Positions 27,455 to 36,340 are shown, numbered from the stretch's first letter. The stretch: DNA of 64,000 nucleotides from Maritimibacter sp. HL-12 (GCF_900177545.1 NZ_FXBQ01000001.1:1382122-1446121), one strand, 5' to 3'. A program made the numbers and translations. The notes: generated from the sequence alone by a model not told the origin.

Positions 27455-28057
27455 ATGACCCTGACCCGATTCTTCCTCGCGCCCCTGATGGTGGCGCTGA
27501 CCGCGCTCCCGGCTATGGCCGAGAAGCTCCCGCTCACCGAGCTTTCACGCTACATCAACGAGCTGACCACGCTGGAAGCCGAGTTCACCCAGATCAACGC
27601 TGACGAGACAATCTCGACCGGCCAGATCCTGATCAATCGCCCGGGCCGCGCGCGTTTCGAATATGACCCGCCGGAGCAGACCCTGGTTATTGCCGGTGGC
27701 CAACAGCTCGCGGTGTTCGACGGCAAGTCCAACACCGGGCCGGAGCAATACCCGCTCAAGGAAACGCCGCTGAACCTGATCCTCGCGCGCGATGTCGATC
27801 TGGACCGGTCCGGCATGGTGGTGGCGCATGATTACGACGGCACCGCCACGGTGGTGACGGCGCAAGACCCCGAGAACCCGCAATATGGCAATATCCAGTT
27901 GATGTTCACCGCCGATCCGATCGAGCTTCGGCAATGGGTGATCACCGATGGATCGGGTTCGCAAACCACGGTGATCCTCGGCGCACTGGAAACCGGCATG
28001 CGCTTCAACACTGCGACGTTCTCGATCACCGCCGAAATCGAGAGCCGCAACCGTTAA
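27455..28057 (+). CDS. lolA: Outer-membrane lipoprotein carrier LolA
   Basis: LolA shuttles lipoproteins across the periplasm. The 200 residues have a signal peptide (LTALPAMA, cleavage about 22) followed by the family order: [51 protein letters not shown], and [20 protein letters not shown]. It follows ftsK by 89 bases and its stop overlaps the convergent Trm112 gene by 4 bases. Confidence 0.95.
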   Translation: MTLTRFFLAPLMVALTALPAMAEKLPLTELSRYINELTTLEAEFTQINADETISTGQILINRPGRARFEYDPPEQTLVIAGGQQLAVFDGKSNTGPEQYPLKETPLNLILARDVDLDRSGMVVAHDYDGTATVVTAQDPENPQYGNIQLMFTADPIELRQWVITDGSGSQTTVILGALETGMRFNTATFSITAEIESRNR

Positions 28058-28239
28058 CCGTTGAGCTTGCGAGCCTCATCCACCAGCATGATCGGGATGC
28101 CGTCGCGCACCGGAAAGGCAAGCCCGGCCGCATCTGAAATCAGCTCCTGCCGCTCGGCATCGTAGCGCAAACGCGTCTGCGTCAGCGGGCAGACCAGGGC
28201 TTCGAGCATGCGGCGGTCGTGGGCGGGAAGATCGGTCAT
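28054..28239 (-). CDS. Trm112-family small protein
   Basis: The 61 residues match the COG2835/Trm112 family seen beside lolA or lpxK in proteobacteria: [34 protein letters not shown] and VDEARKL. Trm112 in eukaryotes activates methyltransferases; the bacterial role is unclear. It has only one cysteine of the original CPxC type, so zinc binding is doubtful. Start overlaps the Lon-domain gene by 4 bases. Confidence 0.85.
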   Translation of the reverse strand: MTDLPAHDRRMLEALVCPLTQTRLRYDAERQELISDAAGLAFPVRDGIPIMLVDEARKLNG

Positions 28240-28877
28240 TGCAGGTTGTCCTCGGTGCCGCCCGCGAGGGCATATTCCATCAGCGCCGCAAGCGTTTCAC
28301 GCCGTGTGCTGAGCGAGGGCGCTTCGAGCAGCGCCTGCTTGTCTTCGGGGGCGAAGGGCAGAAGAATTGCCAGAGAATTGATCAATAGCTCATCGTCGGC
28401 TTCTTCGAGGCTTTCCCAATCCGTCCGCAGATCGGACACGTCGAAATAGCGCGCGAGCAGATCAAGGAAGGGGGTGCGGTCGAAGCCGGAATCTTTTTCC
28501 GCCGCGCCAAGATCGCGCTCGAACCCGTCCCAGTTGACCTTGGCCGTCAGGTAAGGGCGAAAACCGTCCTCGATCGTGCCCATCCGAAACCGGCTGACCC
28601 CGGTGAGCGTGATCATGTAGCGGTGATCGTCGGTCTCGCTGAACTGCGTGATCCGCCCGGCGCAGCCGATCGAATGCATCCGCTCGCCTGCGTCGTCGGC
28701 AGGCTGGATCATCCCGATCAGCCGTTCGGGCGTTTTCAGCACGTCTTCCAGCATCGCAAGGTAACGCGGCTCGAAAATGTGCAGCGGCAGCCGGGCGCGC
28801 GGCAAGAGCAGCGCCCCCGGCAGGGGAAAGAGCGGAATACGCTCGGGCAGATCGGCGCGCGAGAACATCTCAGGCAA
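28236..28877 (-). CDS. LON substrate-binding-domain protein
   Basis: The 213 residues form the N-terminal (substrate-binding, PUA-like) domain of Lon protease without its ATPase or protease parts: [31 protein letters not shown], and later [20 protein letters not shown]. The job of this free-standing domain is not known. It overlaps the thioredoxin-TPR gene by 8 bases, so it is in one run with 28054-29781. Confidence 0.88.
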   Translation of the reverse strand: MPEMFSRADLPERIPLFPLPGALLLPRARLPLHIFEPRYLAMLEDVLKTPERLIGMIQPADDAGERMHSIGCAGRITQFSETDDHRYMITLTGVSRFRMGTIEDGFRPYLTAKVNWDGFERDLGAAEKDSGFDRTPFLDLLARYFDVSDLRTDWESLEEADDELLINSLAILLPFAPEDKQALLEAPSLSTRRETLAALMEYALAGGTEDNLQ

Positions 28878-29781
28878 ACATCAGCGACGAAAGCTTGCGC
28901 CGCCCGGCGAGAGCCACGGGATCGTTTGCCGCGAGCGCATCGAAGATGGTGAAGAGCTGCGTCTTCGCGGCGCCATCGTTCCAGTCGCGGTCGCGCCGGA
29001 AAACTTCGAGCAACTCATCCACCGCGCCCTGGATATCGCCGCTGGCATGCAGCGCCTTGGCGAGATCGTAGCGCGCCTGGTGATCGGCCGGATCGGCGGC
29101 CACCTTTGCGCGCAACTCTTCCACCGGCCCGGCCTCGGCGGCCTGGCGGGCAAGCGCGATCTTGGCATGGGCGCCGTCGATCTCGGCTGAATGGCTGATC
29201 TCGGCCGGTGCCCCGTTCAGGATTGCCTCGGCCTCGTCGAGTTCGCCCTCGGCGATCTTGACCCGCGCAAGGCCGGCATAGGCTGCGGCCGAGGAGGGAT
29301 CTTCCTCGATGATCGCCGCGAAAGTCTGCGCCGCGTCGTCGAGCGCGCCCGCGTCCAGCATCTCGTTGGCGGAAGCGATCGCGGCGGCAAGCGGCCCCTC
29401 GGCGGCGAGCGCGGCCATCTTGTCGACGAACTGGTTCACCTGGCTTTGCGGCAGCGCGCCCTGAAAGCCGTCAACCGGCTGACCATCGTGGAAGGCATAG
29501 ACCGTCGGGATCGACTGAACCCGCAACTGGCCCGCCACCTGCTGGTTCTCATCGACGTTGATCTTGACCATCTTGACCTTGCCGCCAGCGGCGTTCACCG
29601 CCGCTTCCAGCGCCGGGCCAAGCGTGCGGCAGGGCCCGCACCACGGTGCCCAGAAATCGACGATCACCGGAACCTCCTTGGAGGCCTCGATCACGTCTTC
29701 CATGAAGGTCGCTTCGCTGATTTCCTTCACCAGCGCGTCACCCGTCGCGGGTGCTGCACTGGTCTGTCCCATCTCAAGCAT
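28870..29781 (-). CDS. Thioredoxin fused to TPR (CnoX/YbbN-like)
   Basis: A thioredoxin domain (about 15-125) is followed by helical TPR-like repeats (to 303). The thioredoxin motif DFWAPWCGPCRTLGPALEAA carries the WCGPC pair, so it may be redox active, unlike E. coli CnoX where it is degenerate. The C-terminal part has the repeating A/L pattern seen in YbbN. The ATG at 29781 has an AGGAG ribosome site 6 bases before it. CnoX proteins protect clients from oxidative aggregation with GroEL; that role is inferred. Confidence 0.9.
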   Translation of the reverse strand: MLEMGQTSAAPATGDALVKEISEATFMEDVIEASKEVPVIVDFWAPWCGPCRTLGPALEAAVNAAGGKVKMVKINVDENQQVAGQLRVQSIPTVYAFHDGQPVDGFQGALPQSQVNQFVDKMAALAAEGPLAAAIASANEMLDAGALDDAAQTFAAIIEEDPSSAAAYAGLARVKIAEGELDEAEAILNGAPAEISHSAEIDGAHAKIALARQAAEAGPVEELRAKVAADPADHQARYDLAKALHASGDIQGAVDELLEVFRRDRDWNDGAAKTQLFTIFDALAANDPVALAGRRKLSSLMFA

Positions 29782-29879
29782 GGATCACTCCTGTTATCTC
29801 GTGTTGCCCCCAATATGGGCCTCCTGCGCGCCCACTCCAACCCCGCGCGCGCGACGCGGCGCTTTGCCTCGTCACAAAG

Positions 29880-30668
29880 CTACAGATCGAAGGTGGCAAA
29901 CACCGGCGCGTGATCGGAAGGCTGCGCCCAGCCGCGCACCTCGCGGCGGATCCGGCTGGAATGGGCGGCATTGGAAATATCGGGCGTGGCCCAGATATGA
30001 TCGAGCCTGCGGCCCTTGTCGGCGGCGTCCCAGTCCGGGGCACGGTAGGACCACCACGAATAGAGGTTGCCCTCGGGAATATCCTGCCGGGTGATATCGA
30101 CCCAGCGCCCGGCTTCCTGTGTCTGGGCGAGGTGTTCCACCTCTACGGGGGTATGGCTGACCACTTTCAGGAGTTGCTTGTGGTTCCACACATCATCTTC
30201 GCGCGGCGCGATGTTGAGATCGCCCACGAGGATCGAGCGCTCGAATTGCTCATCGCGGAACCAGTCACGCATTTCGGTGAGGTAATCGAGTTTCTGGCCG
30301 AATTTCTCGTTGATCGCCCGGTCGGGTTTGTCGCCCCCGGCGGGAACGTAGAAATTGTGGATCACCACGCCGTTCTCAAGCCGCGCCGCCACGTGGCGGG
30401 CGTGTCCCAAGCCCGCGAAATCCATCTCGCCCATGTCTTCCAGCGGCATTTTCGACAAGATCGCAACGCCGTTGTAGCCCTTCTGCCCACGCGCAACCAT
30501 GTGGGTATAGCCCAGCGTGCGAAAGCCTTCGGTCGGGATCTTGTCCACCGGGCTCTTGCACTCCTGCAGGCACAGGACGTCGGGCGCATCCTCTTCCAGC
30601 AGCCGGCGCACGAGACCTTCGCGCAGCCGCACGCTGTTGATATTCCAGGTGGCAAGCGTGTAAGTCAT
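29880..30668 (-). CDS. xth: Exodeoxyribonuclease III
   Basis: AP endonuclease and 3' exonuclease of base-excision repair. The 262 residues have the EEP-fold motifs: TWNINSVRLREGLV, CLQECKSPVDKIP with the catalytic glutamate, VGDLNIAPREDDVWNHKQLL, LDHIWATPDI, and the C-terminal SDHAPVFATFDL. A ribosome site GGAG precedes the ATG. About 100 bases separate it from the thioredoxin-TPR gene downstream; in the opposite direction it is divergent from ectD. Confidence 0.95.
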   Translation of the reverse strand: MTYTLATWNINSVRLREGLVRRLLEEDAPDVLCLQECKSPVDKIPTEGFRTLGYTHMVARGQKGYNGVAILSKMPLEDMGEMDFAGLGHARHVAARLENGVVIHNFYVPAGGDKPDRAINEKFGQKLDYLTEMRDWFRDEQFERSILVGDLNIAPREDDVWNHKQLLKVVSHTPVEVEHLAQTQEAGRWVDITRQDIPEGNLYSWWSYRAPDWDAADKGRRLDHIWATPDISNAAHSSRIRREVRGWAQPSDHAPVFATFDL

Positions 30669-30840
30669 ATGGGTCTCCGGGTCGCTGTTTTGCGCCGACC
30701 CTATCCATGGCGGCGGCCGAGTTCCAGCGCCGACGCGCGGAACTCAAAACCAAACCGCCACGTTTCCCAGTGTATGCCGGGTGAACCGTCTTCGTGCCGG
30801 CCGAGACTCGAAAAACAATCGTTCAGAGAGGATCGAAGAA

Positions 30841-31782
30841 ATGAATGTTACAGAATCTATCGCACAGATCGACCAGGAAGATCTCTACCCCACGCGCCTG
30901 CCCGACGCCGAACAGATCACGGACCGCCGCGATCCGGTATTGTGGTCGGACTGGACTGAGGATGCCCCGATTTCACGCGAGGAGGCCGAGCGCTACCGCG
31001 AGGATGGCTACCTCGTGCTCAAGGACTTGTTCAGCCGCGAGGAGGTCGAACGATTGATTGAGGCGGGTGCCGAACTGCGTGCCGCCGGTGAGCGGATACG
31101 CTCCGACGACCTGGTGACCGAACCGGGGCTGAACGAGGTGCGCACGATCTTTCGGCTCGACGAGCATTCGCCCATCTTCCGGCGCCTCGCGCATGACCGG
31201 CGCCTCGCCGGGGTCGCCGAGTTTCTGCTGGACGATCGCGTCTACATTCACCAGTCGCGCCTGAACTACAAGCCGGGCTTCACCGGCAAGGAGTTCTACT
31301 GGCATTCGGACTTCGAGACCTGGCACGCCGAGGACGGGATGCCGCGGATGCGCGCTGTGTCGGCCTCCATCCTGCTGACCGACAATTCAGCCCTCAATGG
31401 CCCGCTGATGCTGGTGCCGGGATCGCACAAGCGGTTCGTGGCCTGCAGGGGTGAGACGCCCGAACGCAACCACGAGACATCGCTGAAGAAGCAGGAGATC
31501 GGTGTGCCGCAGTCGGAAACAATTGTGCGCATGGTCGATGAGCTTGGGCTTGATGCCGCGACCGGCCCGGCGGGCACGGTAATCTTTTTCGAGTGCAATA
31601 CCCTGCACGGATCGAACGGCAACATCACGCCTTTCCCGCGTTCGAACGCGTTCTTCGTGTTCAACGCATTGTCGAACCGGGTGACAGCCCCCTTTGCCGC
31701 GCCGCGCCCGCGCCCGGCCTACTTGTCGCGCCGCGAACCGCTGGTTGCGATCGACCCGATCGACGGACCGATCACCGGGTGA
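30841..31782 (+). CDS. ectD: Ectoine hydroxylase EctD
   Basis: A 2-oxoglutarate Fe(II) dioxygenase that makes 5-hydroxyectoine. The 313 residues carry the EctD signature around 152-173: FYWHSDFETWHAEDGMPRMR, with iron ligands H155, D157 and H256 (TLHGSNG). It is not the general PhyH family because the signature is specific. The ATG at 30841 follows GAGAGGATCGAAGAA. There is no ectA, ectB, ectC or lysine biosynthesis regulator next to it, so in this window it stands alone. Confidence 0.93.
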   Translation: MNVTESIAQIDQEDLYPTRLPDAEQITDRRDPVLWSDWTEDAPISREEAERYREDGYLVLKDLFSREEVERLIEAGAELRAAGERIRSDDLVTEPGLNEVRTIFRLDEHSPIFRRLAHDRRLAGVAEFLLDDRVYIHQSRLNYKPGFTGKEFYWHSDFETWHAEDGMPRMRAVSASILLTDNSALNGPLMLVPGSHKRFVACRGETPERNHETSLKKQEIGVPQSETIVRMVDELGLDAATGPAGTVIFFECNTLHGSNGNITPFPRSNAFFVFNALSNRVTAPFAAPRPRPAYLSRREPLVAIDPIDGPITG

Positions 31783-31923
31783 GGCCTGCGTGCAGGACAC
31801 GTCCTTCCATTCGATCCCGTCGCCATCGCGGAAGTAGAACCGCCGTCCCTGCTCGACGTCGGCGTGGGTATGCGGGTCGAGGCCCAGCGCCTTCACCCGC
31901 GCCTCGATGGCGTCGAGATCGAG
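31783..31923 (-). pseudogene. C-terminal remnant of a glyoxalase/VOC-family protein
   Basis: Immediately after the stop codon of the glycosyltransferase gene, in the same frame, about 46 codons read LDLDAIEARVKALGLDPH, then EQGRRFYFRDGDGIEWKDV. This is the end of a VOC domain (glyoxalase I-like): the FYFRDGDGIEW pattern is typical of its last strand with the metal glutamate. There is no N-terminal half and no start codon with ribosome site. It appears to be a decayed fragment squeezed between ectD and the glycosyltransferase. Confidence 0.7.
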
Positions 31924-32898
31924 TCAGGCGGCCTTGTCGAGCGCTGCGTCGATCTGGTCAACAAGCGGCACCAGATCGGCATCCCCACGCATTTCGGTGA
32001 TCTTGCCCCGATACCAGTCGACCGACTGCTCATGCAAAGCCCGCAATTCCGCATCGTTCATGAAGGTATCGAGCCAGCGGCCCACCGCGCGATCATAGCG
32101 CCGGATCGAGGTATCCTCGACATCGTTCAGATCGAAACGCTGCCAGTATTCCATGCCGAGGACGTGCGACATGTGGTTCGCCCGACCACGCGCGCGCTTC
32201 ACGAGGAAGGTGTCGGCCGCACGCAGGGCATAATGGTTGACCTGTGCAACCTCGAAAGACGGACGCGCATCGGTCGGTTCGCCGCCGACAATGAAAGGCG
32301 TGCCGCCGGGAAGCACCGTCTTGATATTTCCCGCCCACTCCTCGCTCGGAATCGGCGCATGCAGACCGACACGCTTGAACCGATCGAGACCGGTGAACAG
32401 CGACTTCTTGAACTTGCCCGCCTTGCCGCGCTTGTCGGGCGCGTGCTCGGCAAGGGTGAACTGCCTGGTCACCGGTTGATCCTCGAAACCTTGAACGCCA
32501 CTCGGGCCAAACACCCTCCAGGGCACCGAAATCACGTCTGCATCAGGGCCGGATGCCGCAACCAGCGCGCGCACCGAGCCATCGCCGACATGCACGTTCA
32601 GGAACTCATCGGCGTCGCATACGAAGATCCAGTCCGCATCCTTGACCTCGCGGTAACGCCGCGATTGCTTCAAGGCAGACCGGTGTATTCCTGCCCGCGG
32701 CCAGATCCTTGTTGCATGGTGGCGCACCAGCCCACGCTCTTGCAGCGCCCTGAGAAGTTCTGTCGTGGTGTCTTCGCAATCGTTGGTGCAGACCACCATG
32801 TGGTCAAATCCCAACGCCTTGTAATGGGCCACCCACTCAAGAATGAACGGACCTTCATTCTTCATCGTGGAGACCACGGTAAAGCTCTGCTCTGCCAT
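31924..32898 (-). CDS. Glycosyltransferase family 2-like protein
   Basis: The 324-residue protein begins with TVVSTMKNEGPFILEWVAHY, a motif of the GT-A-like family (Glyco_tranf_2_4 type), and contains the metal-binding motif VCDADEFLNVHV. The family makes surface polysaccharides, but the sugar is unknown. A related protein is encoded at 61722. Its stop lies immediately upstream of the VOC remnant. Confidence 0.85.
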   Translation of the reverse strand: MAEQSFTVVSTMKNEGPFILEWVAHYKALGFDHMVVCTNDCEDTTTELLRALQERGLVRHHATRIWPRAGIHRSALKQSRRYREVKDADWIFVCDADEFLNVHVGDGSVRALVAASGPDADVISVPWRVFGPSGVQGFEDQPVTRQFTLAEHAPDKRGKAGKFKKSLFTGLDRFKRVGLHAPIPSEEWAGNIKTVLPGGTPFIVGGEPTDARPSFEVAQVNHYALRAADTFLVKRARGRANHMSHVLGMEYWQRFDLNDVEDTSIRRYDRAVGRWLDTFMNDAELRALHEQSVDWYRGKITEMRGDADLVPLVDQIDAALDKAA

Positions 32899-33044
32899 TT
32901 TTTACCTGCTCGATTTTTTGCCCGGCTTTTTCGCCAGTTTTGTTATGCATTGAATCTTTGCAGAAAATCGCTTTGCACTCAAGCATTGCTTGGGTAAACG
33001 GCAGCACACTGTGCCCCCCAATGCAGCGCAGAAGACCGGCCCGT

Positions 33045-33072
33045 AAAAAAAGACCCGGGCGATGCCCGGGCC
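33045..33072 (-). terminator. Rho-independent terminator of the candidate small RNA
   Basis: On the minus strand a 7-bp stem CCCGGGC / GCCCGGG with loop ATC is followed by TC and seven T. It could also end read-through from the regulator gene 140 bases upstream. Confidence 0.85.
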
Positions 33073-33149
33073 AGTCCAACAGGGAGGATTCCGCGTCATG
33101 ACCCCGACGCGAACAGGGGAAGAGATTGATGCAATCTACGAAACAATCG
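33045..33149 (-). ncRNA. Candidate small RNA with own promoter and terminator
   Basis: No protein gene fits here, but the minus strand has a complete RNA-gene layout: a promoter (33156-33184), about 105 bases, and an intrinsic terminator (33045-33072). The body holds a hairpin with perfect 6-bp arms CGCGTC / GACGCG (33092-33111), then the single-stranded stretch GAATCCTCCCTGTTGGACT, which includes CCTCCC, complementary to a ribosome-binding site. This resembles stress-type small RNAs of Rhodobacteraceae that carry C-rich motifs, but no family could be matched from memory. Confidence 0.55.
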
Positions 33150-33155
33150 TGATCA

Positions 33156-33184
33156 ATTACACGTATACCGCGTAAAATGGGCAA
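33156..33184 (-). promoter_or_regulatory. Sigma-70 type promoter before the candidate small RNA
   Basis: On the minus strand TTGCCC is followed by exactly 17 bases and TGTAAT, close to the TTGACA/TATAAT consensus, within the spacer between the regulator stop (33215) and the small RNA. Transcription would start at about 33149. Confidence 0.6.
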
Positions 33185-33214
33185 CATTGTGGCATTCAAT
33201 CAGCCCTGTGGCAA

Positions 33215-33901
33215 TCATGCAACAAGTCGGTAGCCGCCGCTCTCGGTCACCAGCAGGCGCGCGTTCGAGGGATCGGGTTCGATCTTCTGGCGCAAACGGT
33301 AGATATGGGTTTCCAGCGTGTGGGTCGTCACGCCCGCGTTGTAGCCCCAGACCTCGTGCAGCAATACCTCACGGGCCACCACGCCATCCTGAGCGCGGTA
33401 GAGGAACTTCAGAATGTTGGTTTCCTTCTCGGTCAGGCGGATCTTGCGGTCTTCTTGCGTGATCAGCATCTTCATCGCCGGCTTGAAGGTATAGGGGCCA
33501 AGCTGGAAGATCGCGTCTTCGCTCTGCTCGTGCTGGCGCAGTTGCGCGCGGATACGCGCAAGCAGCACCGGGAACTTGAACGGCTTGGTGACATAGTCAT
33601 TTGCGCCTGAATCGAGGCCCAGAATGGTGTCGGCGTCGCTGTCGTGGCCGGTCAGCATCACCACGGGGCACTTCACACCCTGCTTGCGCATGAGCTTGCA
33701 CAGCTCGCGCCCGTCGGTGTCGGGCAGGCCGACATCGAGGATAACGAGATCGAAAATGCCCTCGCGGGTTTTCTGCATCGCCTCGGCGCCATTACCGGCC
33801 TCGAACACGTCGAAATCGTCGGTCATCACGAGTTGCTCGGCCAGCGCCTCGCGCAGATCCTCGTCGTCGTCGACGAGCAGAATGTTCTTGTGGGTCGCCA
33901 T
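33215..33901 (-). CDS. OmpR-family response regulator
   Basis: The 228 residues have a receiver domain with acidic D11-D12, phosphoacceptor D56 in VILDVGLPD, T84 and K106, then a winged-helix DNA-binding domain (LTEKETNILKFLYRAQDG, THIYRLRQKIEPD, ESGGYRLVA). No sensor kinase lies beside it. It may be CenR-like, a regulator common in Alphaproteobacteria, but this is not certain. The ATG at 33901 has GGAGG 6 bases upstream, so the upstream extension of the frame is left out. Confidence 0.93.
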   Translation of the reverse strand: MATHKNILLVDDDEDLREALAEQLVMTDDFDVFEAGNGAEAMQKTREGIFDLVILDVGLPDTDGRELCKLMRKQGVKCPVVMLTGHDSDADTILGLDSGANDYVTKPFKFPVLLARIRAQLRQHEQSEDAIFQLGPYTFKPAMKMLITQEDRKIRLTEKETNILKFLYRAQDGVVAREVLLHEVWGYNAGVTTHTLETHIYRLRQKIEPDPSNARLLVTESGGYRLVA

Positions 33902-34056
33902 GTTGCACCTCCGCGTTGTCTTGAATCTATCTGAGGCGGGATCACGCATGCGGCAATAATTGCTGCAAAGCCCTCACGCGGACGTGTCGGGAGACCGGTA
34001 ATTGTTTCACATTTTCGCGCAAAAGCCTATCTAGGGGCGTGAATTCGAGGAACAAC

Positions 34057-35142
34057 ATGGCACTCAGGCCCGACACCAACGAACTGATCGCGCGCGCGCG
34101 GGCCGACCTGCGGATGGGCGTTCCGGTGGTGCTGGGCATCGAGGGTGCGGCGGCGCTGGTGGCGGCGGCGGAAACCCTCTCTGCCGACCGACTGGCAAGC
34201 CTGCGGGGCCTCGGTGCGCCGTTCCTCGCGATCACGCCGCGCCGGGCCGATACGCTGAAAGCCCGCGCCTATTCCGAGCACGTGGCCCGGGTGATCTTGC
34301 CCGACAGCGGCAAGGTGGACTGGATCCGAAATGTCGCCGACCCGGCGGATGACCTGATGATGCCGATGAAAGGCCCGCTCGAAACCATGCGGGGCGGCGA
34401 AGAGCGTATCGCGCGGGCCGCGATCGTGCTGGCGAAAACCGCGCAGCTTCTGCCCGCGGCCGTGGTCGTCGCTGTCGAGGACGGACCGGGCACCGCCACG
34501 GCCAACGGGCTGACCTGGCTCGACCTCACCGGGCAGGATCTGGGTGCCGAAACCAGCGCGCTCTCGGAGATCGCCGCGGCCCGGGTGCCAATTGCGGCAA
34601 GCCAGGCCGGCCGGCTGCACATCTACCGCCCCAAGGATGGCGGCGAGGAGCATTATGCCATCGAGATCGGGCGGCCCGACCGTGCCCGGCCGGTTCTTGC
34701 CCGGCTGCACTCGGCCTGTTTCACCGGCGACGTTCTGGGCAGCCTGAAATGCGATTGCGGCCCACAGCTTCACGCCGCGCTGGAGGCCATGGCGCGCGAG
34801 GGCGCGGGTGTGCTGCTCTACCTCAACCAGGAGGGGCGCGGGATCGGCCTCGCCAACAAGATGCGCGCATATTCCTTGCAGGATCAGGGTTTTGACACGG
34901 TCGAGGCGAATCACCGGCTGGGCTTCGAGGATGACGAGCGCGATTTTCGGATCGGCTCGGAAATTCTCAAGAGTCTCGGCTTTCATGCCGTGCGGCTGAT
35001 GACGAACAACCCGCGCAAGGTGTCGATGATGGCGGCCACGGGCATCGAGGTGACCGAACGGGTGCCGCTGAAGGTGGGCGAAAGCGATCACAACCGCGCC
35101 TATCTCGCCACCAAGGCGGCGAAATCGGGCCACCTGCTGTGA
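34057..35142 (+). CDS. ribA: GTP cyclohydrolase II
   Basis: It opens GTP to start riboflavin synthesis. The 361 residues include the catalytic C-terminal domain with zinc cysteines in SACFTGDVLGSLKCDCG and the NQEGRGIGLANKMRAY motif. About 165 residues precede it, a longer N-terminal region than in enteric RibA (about 200 residues in all), with an RibB-like degenerate feel; it lacks clear RibB catalytic residues. The ATG at 34057 lies 6 bases after GAGG. A 1-base overlap joins it to the transpeptidase gene. Confidence 0.93.
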   Translation: MALRPDTNELIARARADLRMGVPVVLGIEGAAALVAAAETLSADRLASLRGLGAPFLAITPRRADTLKARAYSEHVARVILPDSGKVDWIRNVADPADDLMMPMKGPLETMRGGEERIARAAIVLAKTAQLLPAAVVVAVEDGPGTATANGLTWLDLTGQDLGAETSALSEIAAARVPIAASQAGRLHIYRPKDGGEEHYAIEIGRPDRARPVLARLHSACFTGDVLGSLKCDCGPQLHAALEAMAREGAGVLLYLNQEGRGIGLANKMRAYSLQDQGFDTVEANHRLGFEDDERDFRIGSEILKSLGFHAVRLMTNNPRKVSMMAATGIEVTERVPLKVGESDHNRAYLATKAAKSGHLL

Positions 35143-35651
35143 TGCCGCGCCGTGCCGACATGGTGGTGACGCGTTGGGGCGCGCGCTTCATGGGGCGGCG
35201 CTTTCCGGTAGCCATAGGGCGCGGCGGGGTGACGAAGGAGAAACGAGAAGGCGACGGGGCCACGCCCGCCGGGGTGTGGCACCTGCTGCACGGCGGTTAC
35301 CGGGCCGACAGGGGCGCGCGCCCGGCCACGGCCCTGCGTCTCGACCGCATCGGCCCGCGCGATCTCTGGTCGGACGACCCGAACGACCCGGACTATAACC
35401 AGTGGCTCACCGGCTCGGTGCATCGGTTTTCGCACGAGACGCTGCGGCGGGCCGATCCGCTCTATGATCTCGTTCTGGCGAGCGATTGGAACTATCCGCT
35501 GGCCGTGCCGGGACGGGGTTCGGCGATCTTCGTGCATGTCTGGCGGCGGCCGCGCTACCCCACGGCGGGGTGCATCGCCTTCCAACGCAATCACCTTGTC
35601 TGGATCGTGGCGCACTGGCGGCGGGAAAGCCGGATCATCGTTCAACCGTAA
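35142..35651 (+). CDS. L,D-transpeptidase (YkuD) family protein
   Basis: The 169-residue protein has the YkuD core: GDGATPAGVWHLLHGGYRAD, then IFVHVWRRP with the conserved histidine and the nucleophile cysteine in TAGCIAF. It has no visible signal peptide, so its location is uncertain. The ATG at 35142 overlaps the ribA stop in TGATG; a GTG 3 bases upstream is also possible. The stop overlaps the convergent YggS gene by 10 bases. Confidence 0.85.
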   Translation: MPRRADMVVTRWGARFMGRRFPVAIGRGGVTKEKREGDGATPAGVWHLLHGGYRADRGARPATALRLDRIGPRDLWSDDPNDPDYNQWLTGSVHRFSHETLRRADPLYDLVLASDWNYPLAVPGRGSAIFVHVWRRPRYPTAGCIAFQRNHLVWIVAHWRRESRIIVQP

Positions 35652-36295
35652 TCACGTTCCCCGAAAATGGCAGACCCGACGCGCACGTAAGTTGCCCCCT
35701 GCGCCACGGCCTTCTCGAAATCGCCCGACATGCCCATGGAAAGCTCAGGCACCCCGTTGCGCTCGGCGATCTTTTTCAAGAGCGCGAAATGCAGCGAAGG
35801 CTCCTCCTCCACTGGCGGGATGCACATCAACCCCTCGACCTCCAGCCCGAGCGCGCGGCACTCGGCGATGAAGGCATCGGCCTCGGCGGGCATCACGCCC
35901 GCCTTCTGGTCTTCCTCGCCGGTGTTGATCTGCACGAAAAGCTTGGGGCAGGTGCAAAGCTCATCCTTCAGCCGGGCGATGGTGCGGGCGAGCTTGGGCC
36001 GGTCGACGGTTTCGATGGCGTCGAAAAGCTGCATCGCCTGGCGGGCCTTGTTGGTCTGCAAGGGGCCGATCAGGTGCAGTTCGACATCTGGAAAGCGCTC
36101 GCGCAACTCGGGCCATTTGCCCGCCGCTTCCTGCACCTTGTTTTCGCCAAACAGCCGGTGGCCCTCTTCCAGCACGGCGATCACCCGCTCGATGGGCTGC
36201 ACCTTGGAAACGGCGATCAGCCGGGTCGACCCCGGCGCGCGGCCCACGCGGGCTTCTTCGGCCTGGATGCGGGCGGAAATGTCGGAAAGCGGCAT
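35642..36295 (-). CDS. YggS/PLPHP-family pyridoxal phosphate homeostasis protein
   Basis: A PLP-binding protein with alanine-racemase-like barrel that keeps B6 levels balanced, with no catalysis of its own known. The 217 residues carry LIAVSKVQPIERVIAVLEEG with the PLP lysine, FGENKVQEA, LHLIGPLQTNK, VQINTGEEDQKAGV and LSMGMSGDFEKAVAQGATYV. The ATG at 36295 follows GGAGG. An upstream in-frame extension is ignored. Confidence 0.93.
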   Translation of the reverse strand: MPLSDISARIQAEEARVGRAPGSTRLIAVSKVQPIERVIAVLEEGHRLFGENKVQEAAGKWPELRERFPDVELHLIGPLQTNKARQAMQLFDAIETVDRPKLARTIARLKDELCTCPKLFVQINTGEEDQKAGVMPAEADAFIAECRALGLEVEGLMCIPPVEEEPSLHFALLKKIAERNGVPELSMGMSGDFEKAVAQGATYVRVGSAIFGERDYG

Positions 36296-36340
36296 CGGCG
36301 GTCCTCCAGCGTTTGCGCCCTGAGAGACCACAGCCGAGCG

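Noticed and set aside
31387-31896. 170-codon minus-strand frame overlapping ectD
   Set aside because: Only its first 38 codons (VOC remnant) have family likeness; the rest is antisense to ectD.
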